This document shows positions 7,907 to 17,803 of a stretch of 64,000 nucleotides of DNA, piece after piece (positions within the stretch are counted from its first letter, which is position 1; each line of letters begins with the position of its first letter). The stretch is taken from positions 152,951-216,950 of the forward strand of contig NZ_DJKE01000006.1 in NCBI RefSeq assembly GCF_002434505.1, written 5' to 3'. The notes under the pieces were generated by a model. It was not told where the DNA came from. It was given only the letters and a program-made list of their open reading frames with translations, and did no database searches. Source of the stretch: Brevundimonas sp. UBA6550 (lineage in GTDB: Bacteria; Pseudomonadota; Alphaproteobacteria; Caulobacterales; Caulobacteraceae). The position numbers and the translations under genes are program-made.

Positions 7907-10099
7907 ATGGAAAACTTCAAGATCGACGTCGACGCCGACGGCATCGCCCTGGTCACCTTCGACGTGCCGGGCCGTTCGATGAACACCCTGACCGGCAAGG
8001 TGATCGCCGAGATTCCGCAACTGGTCGAACGCATCAAGACCGACGACGCCATCAAGGGCGCGGTCATCACCTCGGGCAAGGCGTCGGGCTTCTGCGCCGG
8101 CGCGGATCTCGGCGACATGGCCGGCGGCGTCCTGTCGGGGGGCGGCGACCTGCAAAAGGCGTTCGACGCCGGCTGGACGCTGAACGGCGCCTTCCGCGCG
8201 CTGGAAACCTCGGGCAAGCCCATCGCGGCGGCCATCAACGGTCTGGCCCTCGGCGGCGGGCTGGAGTTCACTTTGGCGGCCCACTACCGCGTGGTCGAGA
8301 ACGACAACAAGATTCAGCTGGGTCTGCCCGAAATCAAGGTCGGCCTGTTCCCCGGCGGCGGCGGCACCCAGCGCCTGACGCGCCTGGTCGGCGTTCAGAA
8401 CGCCATGATGGCCATGAGTGAGGGCAAGTCCTTCCGCCCCAACGACGCCAAGGGCGCCGGCATCGTCCATGAGGTGGTCGAGAAGGGGCAGGCCGTCGAG
8501 GCCGCCAAGGCCTGGATCAAGAACGGCGGCAAGGCCGTGCAGCCATGGGACGAGAAGTCCTTCAAACTGCCCGGCGGCGGCCCCTTCCATCCGGCGGGCA
8601 TCCAGAACTTCATGGTCGGCAACGCCATGCTGCGCAAACAGTCCTACGGCAACTATCCGGCCGTGGTGAACCTGATGAAGGCCGTGTTCGAGGGCACGCA
8701 GGTGCCGATGGACGCCGCCCTGCGCATCGAAACGCGCTATTTCATCAAGACCCTGATGACGCCCCAGGCCCAGGCCATGATCCGTTCGTTGTTCCTGTCC
8801 AAGCAGGAGCTGGACAAGGGCGCCGTGCGTCCGGCGGGTATTCTCAAGTCCGATCCGAAGAAGGTCACGGTCATCGGCGCCGGCATGATGGGCGCCGGCA
8901 TCGCCTATGTGCAGGCGCTGGCCGGCATCGAGACCATCCTGATCGACCAGACCCAGGAAGCCGCCGACAAGGGCAAGGCCCATGTCGAGGAACTGCTGAA
9001 GAAGCGTCTGTCGCGCGGTCAGCTGACGCAGGAGAAGTATGACGCCCTGCTCGGCTCCGTCACCGCGACCACCGACTATGATCTGATCAAGGGTTCGGAC
9101 CTGGTCGTCGAGGCCGTGTTCGAGAACCGCGAGATCAAGGCGGACGTGACCAAGCGCGCCGAGGCGCAACTGGCCGAGGGCGCCGTGTTCGGCTCCAACA
9201 CCTCGACCCTGCCGATCACCGGCCTGGCCGAGGCCTCGGTGCGGCCTGCGGACTTCATCGGCATCCACTTCTTCTCGCCCGTCGACAAGATGATGCTGGT
9301 CGAGATCATCCTGGGCGAAAAGACGGGTCAGGCCGCCATCGCCAAGGCGCTGGATTACGTCCTGAAGATCAAGAAGACGCCGATCGTCGTCAACGACAGT
9401 CGCGGGTTCTACACCTCGCGCTGCTTCTCCACCTTCCTGATGGAGGGCATGGCGATGCTGGAGGAGGGCTACGGCCCGGCCCTGATCGACAATGTCGGCC
9501 GCATGACCGGCATGCCGCGCGGCCCGCTGGAGATGCACGACGACGTCGCCCTGGACCTGTCCTACAAGATCGCCAAACAGACAGCGCTGGACCTAGGCGA
9601 CAAATATGTCCCGTCGGAAGGCGCCGACATCGTCGCCAAGATGGTCGAGGGCGGACGTTTCGGCCGCAAGAACGGCAAGGGCTTCTACGATTACGACACC
9701 AAGCCCAAGACGCTCTGGAAGGGTCTGTCCGACCTGGCCCCCGTCACCAAGGGCATCGACCAGCCGGAAGAGCCGACCGCCTTCGCCCAGATCGACGAGC
9801 TGAAGACGCGCCTGCTGTATCGTCAGGCCGTCGAAGTGGCGCGCTGCTGGGAAGAGGGCGTCATCGACGACCCGCGCGAGGCCGACCTGGGCGCCATCCT
9901 GGGCTGGGGCTTCGCGCCCTGGACCGGCGGCCCGATCAGCTTCATCGACGGCATCGGTCTGGCCCGGTTCGTCGAGACGGCGGACCGTCTGGCGACGTCG
10001 TACGGCGACCGCTTCAAGGTGCCGCAGCTGCTGCGCGACATGGCCGCCAGGAACGAGACCTTCTACGGCAAGTTCGCCCCGGAGAAGGCCGCCGCCTGA
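7907..10099 (+). CDS. fadB: Fatty-oxidation bifunctional enoyl-CoA hydratase / 3-hydroxyacyl-CoA dehydrogenase
   Basis: A 730-residue multifunctional enzyme. Residues about 1-190 are an enoyl-CoA hydratase fold with its oxyanion region ([12 protein letters not shown] and [11 protein letters not shown]). Residues about 320-500 are the NAD-binding 3-hydroxyacyl-CoA dehydrogenase domain with [16 protein letters not shown]. The C-terminal helical dehydrogenase domains follow ([14 protein letters not shown], then a second copy ending near [10 protein letters not shown]). The start could be ATG 7901 or 7907. The GGGAG site at 7893-7897 is better spaced for 7907. It forms the trifunctional complex with the thiolase just upstream. 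Confidence 0.94.
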   Translation: MENFKIDVDADGIALVTFDVPGRSMNTLTGKVIAEIPQLVERIKTDDAIKGAVITSGKASGFCAGADLGDMAGGVLSGGGDLQKAFDAGWTLNGAFRALETSGKPIAAAINGLALGGGLEFTLAAHYRVVENDNKIQLGLPEIKVGLFPGGGGTQRLTRLVGVQNAMMAMSEGKSFRPNDAKGAGIVHEVVEKGQAVEAAKAWIKNGGKAVQPWDEKSFKLPGGGPFHPAGIQNFMVGNAMLRKQSYGNYPAVVNLMKAVFEGTQVPMDAALRIETRYFIKTLMTPQAQAMIRSLFLSKQELDKGAVRPAGILKSDPKKVTVIGAGMMGAGIAYVQALAGIETILIDQTQEAADKGKAHVEELLKKRLSRGQLTQEKYDALLGSVTATTDYDLIKGSDLVVEAVFENREIKADVTKRAEAQLAEGAVFGSNTSTLPITGLAEASVRPADFIGIHFFSPVDKMMLVEIILGEKTGQAAIAKALDYVLKIKKTPIVVNDSRGFYTSRCFSTFLMEGMAMLEEGYGPALIDNVGRMTGMPRGPLEMHDDVALDLSYKIAKQTALDLGDKYVPSEGADIVAKMVEGGRFGRKNGKGFYDYDTKPKTLWKGLSDLAPVTKGIDQPEEPTAFAQIDELKTRLLYRQAVEVARCWEEGVIDDPREADLGAILGWGFAPWTGGPISFIDGIGLARFVETADRLATSYGDRFKVPQLLRDMAARNETFYGKFAPEKAAA

Positions 10100-10127
10100 T
10101 CGGCCGCGGACAGCGTTGACCTACGGA

Positions 10128-10158
10128 ACGGGCGGCCTTCGGGTCGCCCGTTTTGGTT
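10128..10158 (+). terminator. Intrinsic terminator after fadB
   Basis: A perfect 7-bp stem, ACGGGCG (10128-10134) with CGCCCGT (10145-10151), closes a 10-nt loop and is followed by the T-rich tract TTTTGGTTT on the plus strand. Confidence 0.8.
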
Positions 10159-10163
10159 TGAGC

Positions 10164-10298
10164 CATCCCGCTCATCCCGGCGAAAGCCGGCACCCCGTTC
10201 TGTCGCTCGGCAATGCGCTGGGTCGATTGCCCGAACCAGAGCCCAAGCCGGATATCCCAAAGCACTGGGTCCCGGCTTTCGCCGGGATGAGCGGGATG
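10164..10298. repeat. Perfect 27-bp inverted repeat with an 81-bp loop (REP/MITE-like)
   Basis: Positions 10164-10190 are the exact reverse complement of 10272-10298. The arms contain the CATCCCGGCGAAAGCCGG type of sequence that recurs in intergenic regions of many Alphaproteobacteria. The element lies between the convergent ends of fadB and recA, flanked by the terminators of both. No open frame of interest lies in the loop. It could be a miniature mobile or REP-like element. Other copies cannot be looked for outside this window. Confidence 0.75.
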
Positions 10299-10320
10299 GA
10301 CTGGACATCCAGCAGCCCCA

Positions 10321-10357
10321 AAGAAAAAAACCCGCCCGACACGAGGTCGAGCGGGTC
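10321..10357 (-). terminator. Intrinsic terminator of recA
   Basis: On the minus strand ACCCGC-t-CGAC pairs with GTCG-g-GCGGGT around a 5-nt loop and is followed by seven T and further T-rich sequence. The rest of the gap up to the recA stop (10358-10483) shows nothing I can name. Confidence 0.88.
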
Positions 10358-10483
10358 GCTCCGCCGCCCTTCGCGGGGTCGGTGGCGGGTCGCTAGGGGC
10401 GACGGAGTAGCGGTGAAAAGACCGGGCCACAGCAGATGCGAACGCTCAAAGTCCGCCTTACAGCCCAGCCCCTCGTTCTGGCG

Positions 10484-11566
<1,083 letters not shown>

Positions 11567-11669
11567 TGCCTTCGTCTCCCTTGCCATGATTCCCGTCATT
11601 AAGCTTGGGAGAGACCCGCCTGGACCCGCCCCCGTTTCGTGAGGGCGACTATGTGCATGGTTTGTTCTG

Positions 11670-11684
11670 GTTCACAAGATGTTC
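11670..11684 (-). promoter_or_regulatory. Alphaproteobacterial LexA (SOS) box before recA
   Basis: GTTC at 11670-11673 and GTTC at 11681-11684 are exactly 7 bp apart, the direct-repeat LexA site of Alphaproteobacteria. A second overlapping structure, GTTCTC (11681-11686) with GAGAAC (11698-11703), extends it. The distance to the recA ATG is about 104 bp. Confidence 0.85.
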
Positions 11685-11739
11685 TCTCGATCAAAACGAG
11701 AACATCAGGTCGAATACGACCGTTTCTGACGCATTCCAA

Positions 11740-13587
11740 TCAAGCGATCAGTCGCGCCCCAAGTCCCGCGACCATTGCCGCCACGACCAATCCGCCTGCG
11801 ATTAGGCTCAACGCCCGGACACCGCCATCGGCGCTGGGCGACAGGGGGCGGGCCAGGAGCAGGATCAGAAGCGCGATGACGCCCAGAACACCCGGCAGGT
11901 CCATGCCGACGCCCAGAAACACGCCATGCGCCTGCATCAGCAGCCATCCGCCGACCACCGCCGTCGCCAGGGCAGCGGGGATCAGGGCGGTCCAGGTCGT
12001 CAGACGCGCGGAGATCAGGGCGGCGGCCGCTGCCGTCAAGGCGGCGATCACGGCGGGCCAGATCAGAAGGAAGGCCGCCTCGGGCGCCATAGCTTGAACG
12101 ATGGCGCCCAGAACCAACACCATCCCGATCAGCCCCAGCCACCCGCCCCAGGGCGTCTCCTCCGCCGCACGCGGCCATAGGCCGAGGCCCACGGCGACGG
12201 CCGCCGCGCCCAGCACGACCGGATCGACCCCCGACAGGGCGGTCGTCAACGCCGCCGCCGCGACGAGGCCGAACGCGACCGTCCGCCCGCCGGCTCGCCC
12301 CGCGATCAGCAGCAGCGCCAGGCCCGACAAGGCAAGCGCCACCCCGATCTCCAGCACCGGCAGGCGGCGCAGCAGGGTGTAATAGGTCTCGGGCGACTGA
12401 ACCCGTCCCCCCAGCGGCCCGGCCAGCACCCGCACCGCCTGGCCCGCGACCAAGGCGGCGGCCAGCAGCCACACCCCGTCCGCCGCGCCGCGCAGGACCG
12501 CGCCCACCTTCAAGACCTGAACGCGACGCACCCGCCAGACCGTAAAGCCGGTCGCCAGGGCGGCGATGGCCAGCAGGGCCCAGCCCGCGACCGGCGGATG
12601 CCGCACGACCGTCAGGCCGAACAGATCGGCATAGACGGCGTTCTGCGTCGCCTGAGGCAGGGTCGGCGCGCGCAGCCAGGCGTCCGCGACCTCCAGCGCC
12701 TGCGATCCGATATGTTGCAGACTGCCCTGATCCAGGGCGTCCGGCGTGGCCGCGGGCGAATGATACTGATCCGGCCGCCCGATGAAGGCCAGGTTGATCC
12801 CGGCCAGTCCCTTGGCCGCCGCCACGGTGAAGTCGGTGCCGTTCGGCATCAGCCGATAGACGAAGACGGCCAGGGCGTTGCTGGACGGGCCGCCCGTCGC
12901 GGCGCCGGTCGCCTGGGCATAGTCGGCGATGGTGTTTGCGTTGCCCGGCCCGGTCTCGAACATCATGGCCCGACCGCCGCCGCCCCGCGCTTCCAGATTG
13001 ACGACGGCGCCGATCCGGTCGCGCCACGGATGGGCGGCGAAGAAGACCCGCGCCCCGTCCAGGTTCAGTTCCTCGGCGTCGGTCAGCAGAACGATCAGGT
13101 CGCGGTCCGCCCCGCCCCGCGCCCTGATCGCCCGCACCGCCTCCAGAATGGCCGCAACGCCCGTCGCATCGTCGGCCGCGCCGGGCGAGTTGGGCACGCT
13201 GTCGTAATGGGCCATCATCAGGACGGCGGGCCGGTCGGGATCGCGACCGGGCAGGACGCTAACCAGATTGGCGGCCGCCAGTCCCTGCGCGCTGCGACCC
13301 TCGCGCTCCATCCGTTGCACGGCGCGCGGCGACAGGGGGCCGGTCTGGATTTGAGGCGCCAGGCCCAGGGCCGTCATCCGCTGCATCAGATAGGCCTGGA
13401 CCCGCGCGTGGTCGTCGGACCCGACCGGATGGGGCGCGCGGGCGATCTCGCGCACATCGGCCATCGCGCGCGCGGCGGAAAAGACTTCGGCCGGCGTAGA
13501 GATCGGTCGGGGCGTTGGCGTCTGGCTGGCCATCACGGCCAGACCCAGGCCGACGGCCAGCGCCGTGAACAACAGGATCAGCCGCAT
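11740..13587 (-). CDS. Membrane-anchored M28 family metallopeptidase with a multi-pass C-terminal half
   Basis: A 615-residue protein. An N-terminal membrane segment leads into an exported M28 (aminopeptidase Y-like) zinc domain to about residue 300. Ligand-type motifs are MMAHYDSVPNSPGAADDATG, the catalytic DAEELNLDGA, then NLEARGGGG (Glu where Asp is more usual) and QYHSPAATPD. The second half has about ten hydrophobic helices, giving the layout of ER-metallopeptidase-1/Fxna-like proteins. The substrate is unknown. It ends 55 bp from the recA SOS box and has its own ribosome site (GGGGGAGAAG). Confidence 0.87.
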   Translation of the reverse strand: MRLILLFTALAVGLGLAVMASQTPTPRPISTPAEVFSAARAMADVREIARAPHPVGSDDHARVQAYLMQRMTALGLAPQIQTGPLSPRAVQRMEREGRSAQGLAAANLVSVLPGRDPDRPAVLMMAHYDSVPNSPGAADDATGVAAILEAVRAIRARGGADRDLIVLLTDAEELNLDGARVFFAAHPWRDRIGAVVNLEARGGGGRAMMFETGPGNANTIADYAQATGAATGGPSSNALAVFVYRLMPNGTDFTVAAAKGLAGINLAFIGRPDQYHSPAATPDALDQGSLQHIGSQALEVADAWLRAPTLPQATQNAVYADLFGLTVVRHPPVAGWALLAIAALATGFTVWRVRRVQVLKVGAVLRGAADGVWLLAAALVAGQAVRVLAGPLGGRVQSPETYYTLLRRLPVLEIGVALALSGLALLLIAGRAGGRTVAFGLVAAAALTTALSGVDPVVLGAAAVAVGLGLWPRAAEETPWGGWLGLIGMVLVLGAIVQAMAPEAAFLLIWPAVIAALTAAAAALISARLTTWTALIPAALATAVVGGWLLMQAHGVFLGVGMDLPGVLGVIALLILLLARPLSPSADGGVRALSLIAGGLVVAAMVAGLGARLIA

Positions 13588-13657
13588 CGTCTTCTCCCCC
13601 TGATCGTGATCTGTCCAGTCAGCCCTGCGCGGACGCCGGGCGCAAGGGGCGTCCCGA

Positions 13658-14617
13658 TCAGCGACGCACGCTGTTGCGCGCCGTCAGATTGCCCGTGGCG
13701 CCGTCGCCGTCGTCGATGCTGGACCCGAACGGCCAGCCCCGGTCGTCGCCGCAATAGGGTCTGCGCCCCTCGCGCGAGCCGATCACTACCGCGCGCGGCC
13801 TGAGCCAGCCGGCCCCGACGAAGACATTGTCCGTAATCTGATTATAGGACGGCGTCTGGTGGCGGATCACCCCGTCCTCGCCGCAGTTGCGATACAGGAA
13901 GACCCCGCCGCGCCCGCTCAGGGACAGCCGGTTGCCGACGATGCGATTGGCGCCCGACCCGTCCATGGCGATCTGTTCGCGCCCGGTGCGAATGTCGAAA
14001 TCGTTGTCCTGGATCAGGGCGCCGGCGCTCTCGGCGTCCAGATAGACGGCGACCGACGTGGACCGGCCGGAAAAGCGAGAGCGGGTCACCGTGGTTCGCG
14101 TCACCCCCGGCCCGATATAGAGGGGAATGGTCCCCATGCCCTGAAACCGCACGCGATCCATGACGACCCTGATCGGCGCCGCCGATTGGGCCGCCAGCGT
14201 ATGTCCGGCCGTGCGGGACGAGGCCAGCAGGTCCCGCATCGATCCGCCCGCCCCCATGCCCCAGATGCGGACATTGCCCGCGACGCCGCATTTGTGGATG
14301 GACACATCGCTGGGCCGGGACCAGCCGTCGCCCTGGCGGCGCGACCAGACGGCCACGGTCGGGGCGCTGGTGGTCGCCTGGCCCGGCGCGCGGATGTCGC
14401 CTCCGCCGCAGTCCAGCGCCGCGCCTGACGCGGCATGGCCCTCGATCAACACCCGGCGGCGGATGTCGCGCCCGCCTGTGTCGGCCCGGCAGATCAGGCG
14501 ATACGGCTGGACCGAGGGCGTGGTCAGGTCCGCCATCTCCTGCGTCGTGCAAGGCCGGGCGGCGGGCAGGTCCGGGGCGGACTGGAGCGCGAGCGCCAGG
14601 GCGAACCAGCCCGCCAT
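13658..14617 (-). CDS. Exported right-handed parallel beta-helix protein
   Basis: A 319-residue protein. The N-terminus (MAGWFALALALQSA) looks like a signal peptide. The body has the repeating short strands and Asn/Gly turns of pectate-lyase-like beta-helices, for example IQDNDFDIRTG, NRIVGNRLSLSGRGGVFLYRNC and NQITDNVFVGAG. Cysteines are spaced as for disulfides. No catalytic motif of a named lyase is seen, so it could bind or process a surface polysaccharide. The start follows the phosphatase stop by one base, so the two are translationally coupled. Confidence 0.75.
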   Translation of the reverse strand: MAGWFALALALQSAPDLPAARPCTTQEMADLTTPSVQPYRLICRADTGGRDIRRRVLIEGHAASGAALDCGGGDIRAPGQATTSAPTVAVWSRRQGDGWSRPSDVSIHKCGVAGNVRIWGMGAGGSMRDLLASSRTAGHTLAAQSAAPIRVVMDRVRFQGMGTIPLYIGPGVTRTTVTRSRFSGRSTSVAVYLDAESAGALIQDNDFDIRTGREQIAMDGSGANRIVGNRLSLSGRGGVFLYRNCGEDGVIRHQTPSYNQITDNVFVGAGWLRPRAVVIGSREGRRPYCGDDRGWPFGSSIDDGDGATGNLTARNSVRR

Positions 14618-14618
14618 C

Positions 14619-15422
14619 TCAGGGCAGGACGGTCGCCAGGGCCGCCCGCTCGGCCGCGCATCCGGGATTGGTCAGGCCCGTGCGGCGGGCGGCGGCCAGT
14701 TCGGCGCGCGCCGCCGCCATGTCGGCCTGGAAGGCGGGGTCGGCGACGGCCCGGGCCGCGACCTGACGGCCGATCGTCTTGCCCGCCGCCACGTCGCTGG
14801 GATAGTGCATGGCGCAGACCAGGCGGCTGATCCCGATCTGATGGCCGATCCGGCGCACGGCCTCGGCGCGATCCGGCTCCAGCGCCGCGAACGCCTCGCC
14901 ATAGGCGACGCCGACCGCCGCGCCGCCCGACGGATAGGAGCCGCTGCGGCGCGCGGCCGCGTCCAGGGTCTGGCAGGCGCGGCGCTGGGGATCGTCCGCG
15001 ACCGGACGGGGGCGCATCTGGCGCGCCTTGACCTGTTCGGCGACGCTGGCGGCGTCGTGGAAGAGGCGACCCATCATCCGGTCCAGCACGGGCGTCTCGG
15101 CCGAGCCCAGCCGAACCCCCAGGGCGCAATCGAAATGCTGCAACGCCAGCGGCGGCCGCACCTCGGCATGGGAGGTGGCCAGCAGCCAGCGGTCGCCGTC
15201 CTCCAGCGCCGCATAGCGGGCTGAAGCCGCCTTGTCCGCCGCATCCTGGGGCGATCCGGGCGTCGGCGGGGCGGGGATGGCGGCGGCCATGTCCGACAGC
15301 ACGCCGGCCGACAGATAGCCGTCCTTGGGCAGGGTCGCGACGGACTTGGGCGATCCGGCGCAGGCGGCCAGCACGAGGACGGCGCCCGCTCCCGCCGCCA
15401 GCCGCGCCGCGCGACCGATCAC
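14619..15422 (-). CDS. PAP2 / class A acid phosphatase-like lipoprotein
   Basis: A 267-residue protein with a signal peptide and LAACAG lipobox. It carries the PAP2 phosphatase motifs: KARQMRPRP (K-x6-RP), GSYPSGGAA, and SRLVCAMHYPSD. In motif 2 the usual PSGH histidine is replaced by glycine, so activity may be reduced or changed. The fold is otherwise that of PhoN-type periplasmic non-specific acid phosphatases. The GTG start at 15420-15422 overlaps the upstream lipoprotein stop by four bases, and the beta-helix gene follows directly. Confidence 0.85.
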   Translation of the reverse strand: MIGRAARLAAGAGAVLVLAACAGSPKSVATLPKDGYLSAGVLSDMAAAIPAPPTPGSPQDAADKAASARYAALEDGDRWLLATSHAEVRPPLALQHFDCALGVRLGSAETPVLDRMMGRLFHDAASVAEQVKARQMRPRPVADDPQRRACQTLDAAARRSGSYPSGGAAVGVAYGEAFAALEPDRAEAVRRIGHQIGISRLVCAMHYPSDVAAGKTIGRQVAARAVADPAFQADMAAARAELAAARRTGLTNPGCAAERAALATVLP

Positions 15423-15916
15423 GACCCGGCGCTCCAGTTCATGTGCACCGAGGTTCCGCCGTCGGGGCTGGGCGCCGCGACGACCTGCAGCGAGGGACCG
15501 TCAGCCGTGTCGCCCGCCGCGCCATAGGCCCGCGCCTCGCCCTGGTTCATGCCCGTCACCGACTTCAGCCCGGCGGCCTCGGCCCGCTGGCGATAGAAGG
15601 CCACGACCTCGTCCGGCGAGGCGTCCGTGGTGAAGGTGACCAGGCCGCCCGGCCCGGCCGCGCCATTGGCCGTCAGGGGCGCGCCGTCGATCCGGGCGCC
15701 GGGATACAGGGGGGCGAACGCCGGCGTAGTCCCCGCGGCCGCGGCGGGCGCAGGCGCATCCACCGGCGCGGCATTACCCGCCGCCGCCGGCTCGGCGGGC
15801 ACAACCGGCGCGGCCGTTTCCGCCTTTGCGGACGGCCGGGCTGGGGCGTTCGCCCGGTCGCAGCCGGCGAGGCCGAACAGAGCAACGGCGGAAACCGCCG
15901 CCAAACGAAGCATCAT
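15419..15916 (-). CDS. Hypothetical proline/alanine-rich lipoprotein
   Basis: A 165-residue protein (or 164 from the second Met) with a signal peptide and lipobox FGLAGCDR (Cys at about residue 19). Residues about 24-65 are a low-complexity Ala/Pro linker. The C-terminal 95 residues form a small domain (YPGARIDGAPL, then DASPDEVVAFYRQRAEAAGLK), which resembles sensor-like lipoproteins but is not one I can name. It is first in a three-gene operon with the phosphatase and beta-helix proteins. Confidence 0.75.
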   Translation of the reverse strand: MMLRLAAVSAVALFGLAGCDRANAPARPSAKAETAAPVVPAEPAAAGNAAPVDAPAPAAAAGTTPAFAPLYPGARIDGAPLTANGAAGPGGLVTFTTDASPDEVVAFYRQRAEAAGLKSVTGMNQGEARAYGAAGDTADGPSLQVVAAPSPDGGTSVHMNWSAGS

Positions 15917-15993
15917 CGAAGAAGAGTCCCTGGACCGAAGGGTCTAAGCGCCACCGTGGCGCAGGCTTGCGGCGGCGGCAAGGCGTCGCGCGC

Positions 15994-16359
15994 CTATTCC
16001 TTGCGCCCGCCCTCGGCCGGATCGCCGCCGGAGCCTTCGAAATCCCGCCCCGAACCCGCGATTCCGTCAGGTCCGGCGTCCGACGGCGAGTCCGGATCGG
16101 CCTCGGCCCGGCCTTCCTCGGCCAGGGTTTGATTGATCTTGCGCGAATCCGGGTCGTCGTCCGAACCGCCGGCCGATCCGCCCCGCAACGAGCCCGCGCG
16201 GGTGTCGGAGCCCGAATCGCTGCCGTCCAGGGCGTCGATCAGGGTGTCGGCCTTGTGGCCCAGGTCCGGGCGCTCGCCCATGTCGGCGGCTTCGCGCGCG
16301 TCGTCGCACTCGGCCTCGGGCTTGGTGTTTTCGGAGGGTGCGGGGTCGGCGTCCGTCAT
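15994..16359 (-). CDS. Acidic, disordered hypothetical protein
   Basis: A 121-residue protein rich in Asp, Glu, Ser and Gly with no hydrophobic core (for example [13 protein letters not shown] and [13 protein letters not shown]). There is no signal peptide or domain. The coding frame is supported by codon bias and by lying alone in a gap between the lipoprotein operon and the divergent luciferase-like gene. Its function is not known. Confidence 0.6.
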   Translation of the reverse strand: MTDADPAPSENTKPEAECDDAREAADMGERPDLGHKADTLIDALDGSDSGSDTRAGSLRGGSAGGSDDDPDSRKINQTLAEEGRAEADPDSPSDAGPDGIAGSGRDFEGSGGDPAEGGRKE

Positions 16360-16461
16360 GGCGCGGCTCTTTCATGGTGGAGACAATTTAAAGCGCCCGA
16401 CGCCGTTGCGGTTCCGCCGGTCCGCCCTTGAACGCCGCGCGCCAGCCCCGATCTAGGCGTC

Positions 16462-17466
16462 ATGATCCCGTTCTCAGTCCTCGACCTGTCGCCCATCGTC
16501 GAAGGCGGCGACGCCCGCCGCGCCCTCGACGAGACCCTGGCCTTCGCCCAAGCCGCCGACCGCCTTGGCTACCGGCGGTTCTGGCTGGCCGAACACCACA
16601 ACATGCCCGGCATCGCCAGCGCCGCGACCGCCATCGTCATCGGCCATGTGGCGGCGGGGACGCAGCGCATCCGCGTCGGCTCGGGCGGCGTCATGCTGCC
16701 CAATCACGCGCCGCTGGTCGTGGCCGAACAGTTCGGCACGCTGGAGACCCTGTTCCCCGACCGGATCGACCTGGGCCTGGGCCGCGCGCCGGGCACGGAC
16801 GGCGCCACCGCCCGCGCTCTGCGTCGCTATTTCGAAGGCGCCGACCAGTTTCCGCGCGACGTGGTCGAACTGATCCAGTGGTTCGAACCGGCCGCCGAGA
16901 ACCAGCCCGTCCGCGCCGTGCCGGGCGCCGGCCTGCGCGTGCCGATCTGGCTTCTGGGCTCCAGCCTGTTCAGCGCCCAGCTGGCCGGACAATTGGGCCT
17001 GCCTTACGCCTTCGCCAGCCATTTCGCCCCCGAACTGCTGCTGGAGGCCCTGGCGCTGTATCGCCGCAGCTTCACCCCCTCGGACCGGCTGGCCCAGCCC
17101 CACGCCATGGCCGCCATCAACGTCTTCGCCGCCGATACGGATGCGGAAGGCGTGCGCCTGTCCACCTCCATGCAGCAAAGCTTCGCCCGCCTCTCGACCG
17201 GCAAGCCCGGCAAGCTGCCGCCGCCGGTGGACGACATCGCCACGGTCCTGACGCCCCAACAGATCGAGGCCGCCAGGGGCCGCCTGCTCTATTCCGCCGT
17301 CGGCGGGCCCGAGACGGTCAAGCGCCAGCTCGCCGACTTCATCGCCCTGACCGGCGTGGACGAGCTGATGGTCACCGGCATGGCCTTCGACAACGCCGCC
17401 CGCATCCGCAGCCTGGAAATCGTCGCCGAGGTGCGCGAGCAGCTGGAACAGGCGCAAGCGGCCTGA
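16462..17466 (+). CDS. LLM class flavin-dependent oxidoreductase (MsnO8-type)
   Basis: A 334-residue bacterial luciferase-like protein, an FMNH2- or F420-type TIM-barrel monooxygenase. Typical stretches are [20 protein letters not shown] (residues about 29-48), [22 protein letters not shown], and [16 protein letters not shown]. The substrate is unknown. The gene stands alone on the plus strand 102 bp from a divergent neighbour. Confidence 0.9.
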   Translation: MIPFSVLDLSPIVEGGDARRALDETLAFAQAADRLGYRRFWLAEHHNMPGIASAATAIVIGHVAAGTQRIRVGSGGVMLPNHAPLVVAEQFGTLETLFPDRIDLGLGRAPGTDGATARALRRYFEGADQFPRDVVELIQWFEPAAENQPVRAVPGAGLRVPIWLLGSSLFSAQLAGQLGLPYAFASHFAPELLLEALALYRRSFTPSDRLAQPHAMAAINVFAADTDAEGVRLSTSMQQSFARLSTGKPGKLPPPVDDIATVLTPQQIEAARGRLLYSAVGGPETVKRQLADFIALTGVDELMVTGMAFDNAARIRSLEIVAEVREQLEQAQAA

Positions 17467-17803
17467 AAGCCCATCGTCCTTTCACAGGTCCCCAATCCCA
17501 GGGCTTGTCCTAGGTACAGGTTCGTCACGAGCATGCACGATGTCCAAGCGCCGAGACAGCGATCGCAAGCTTCGCTACGCGCCGCTGATCCGGGAGTTGG
17601 GGCTCAATCCCATGGCGGTGGCGCAGTGGCCTAAGCGGGCGACAGTCGAGGAAACCGGACCGAAGTCGCCCGGTTCAACGCTTTCGAACCGAAGCCGAAC
17701 AGGCGATGGCTGTTGCTTTCAGGCGCACGCGGCTGCCGTTGGGTGATTGTTCTACATCTGGCGACCAGCGATCCGCATCTGACGCATTCAAGGCGACCGC
17801 GCC
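17467..17803. other. 337-bp gap: possible structured or decayed region
   Basis: This stretch separates two convergent genes. A 68-residue frame (17540-17746, plus) begins convincingly (MSKRRDSDRKLRYAPLIREL) but its second half is Ser/Thr-rich and unlike a protein. Overlapping it are two neighbouring hairpins, CGGGCGAC (17636-17643) with GTCGCCCG (17665-17672), and CGGTTC (17671-17676) with GAACCG (17686-17691). It may be a decayed gene, a short gene or an unrecognised RNA. I cannot decide. Confidence 0.35.

Noticed and set aside
7685..9538. 617-codon minus-strand frame opposite fadB
   Set aside because: Antisense to the intact bifunctional enzyme. No domain, low-complexity Gly/Gln/His/Leu content.
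17636..17700. RNase P RNA or tmRNA fragment, because of CGAGGAAA and a GGTTC loop
   Set aside because: The conserved cores of those RNAs (for example GAGGAAAGTCCGG) and their long-range pairings are missing.
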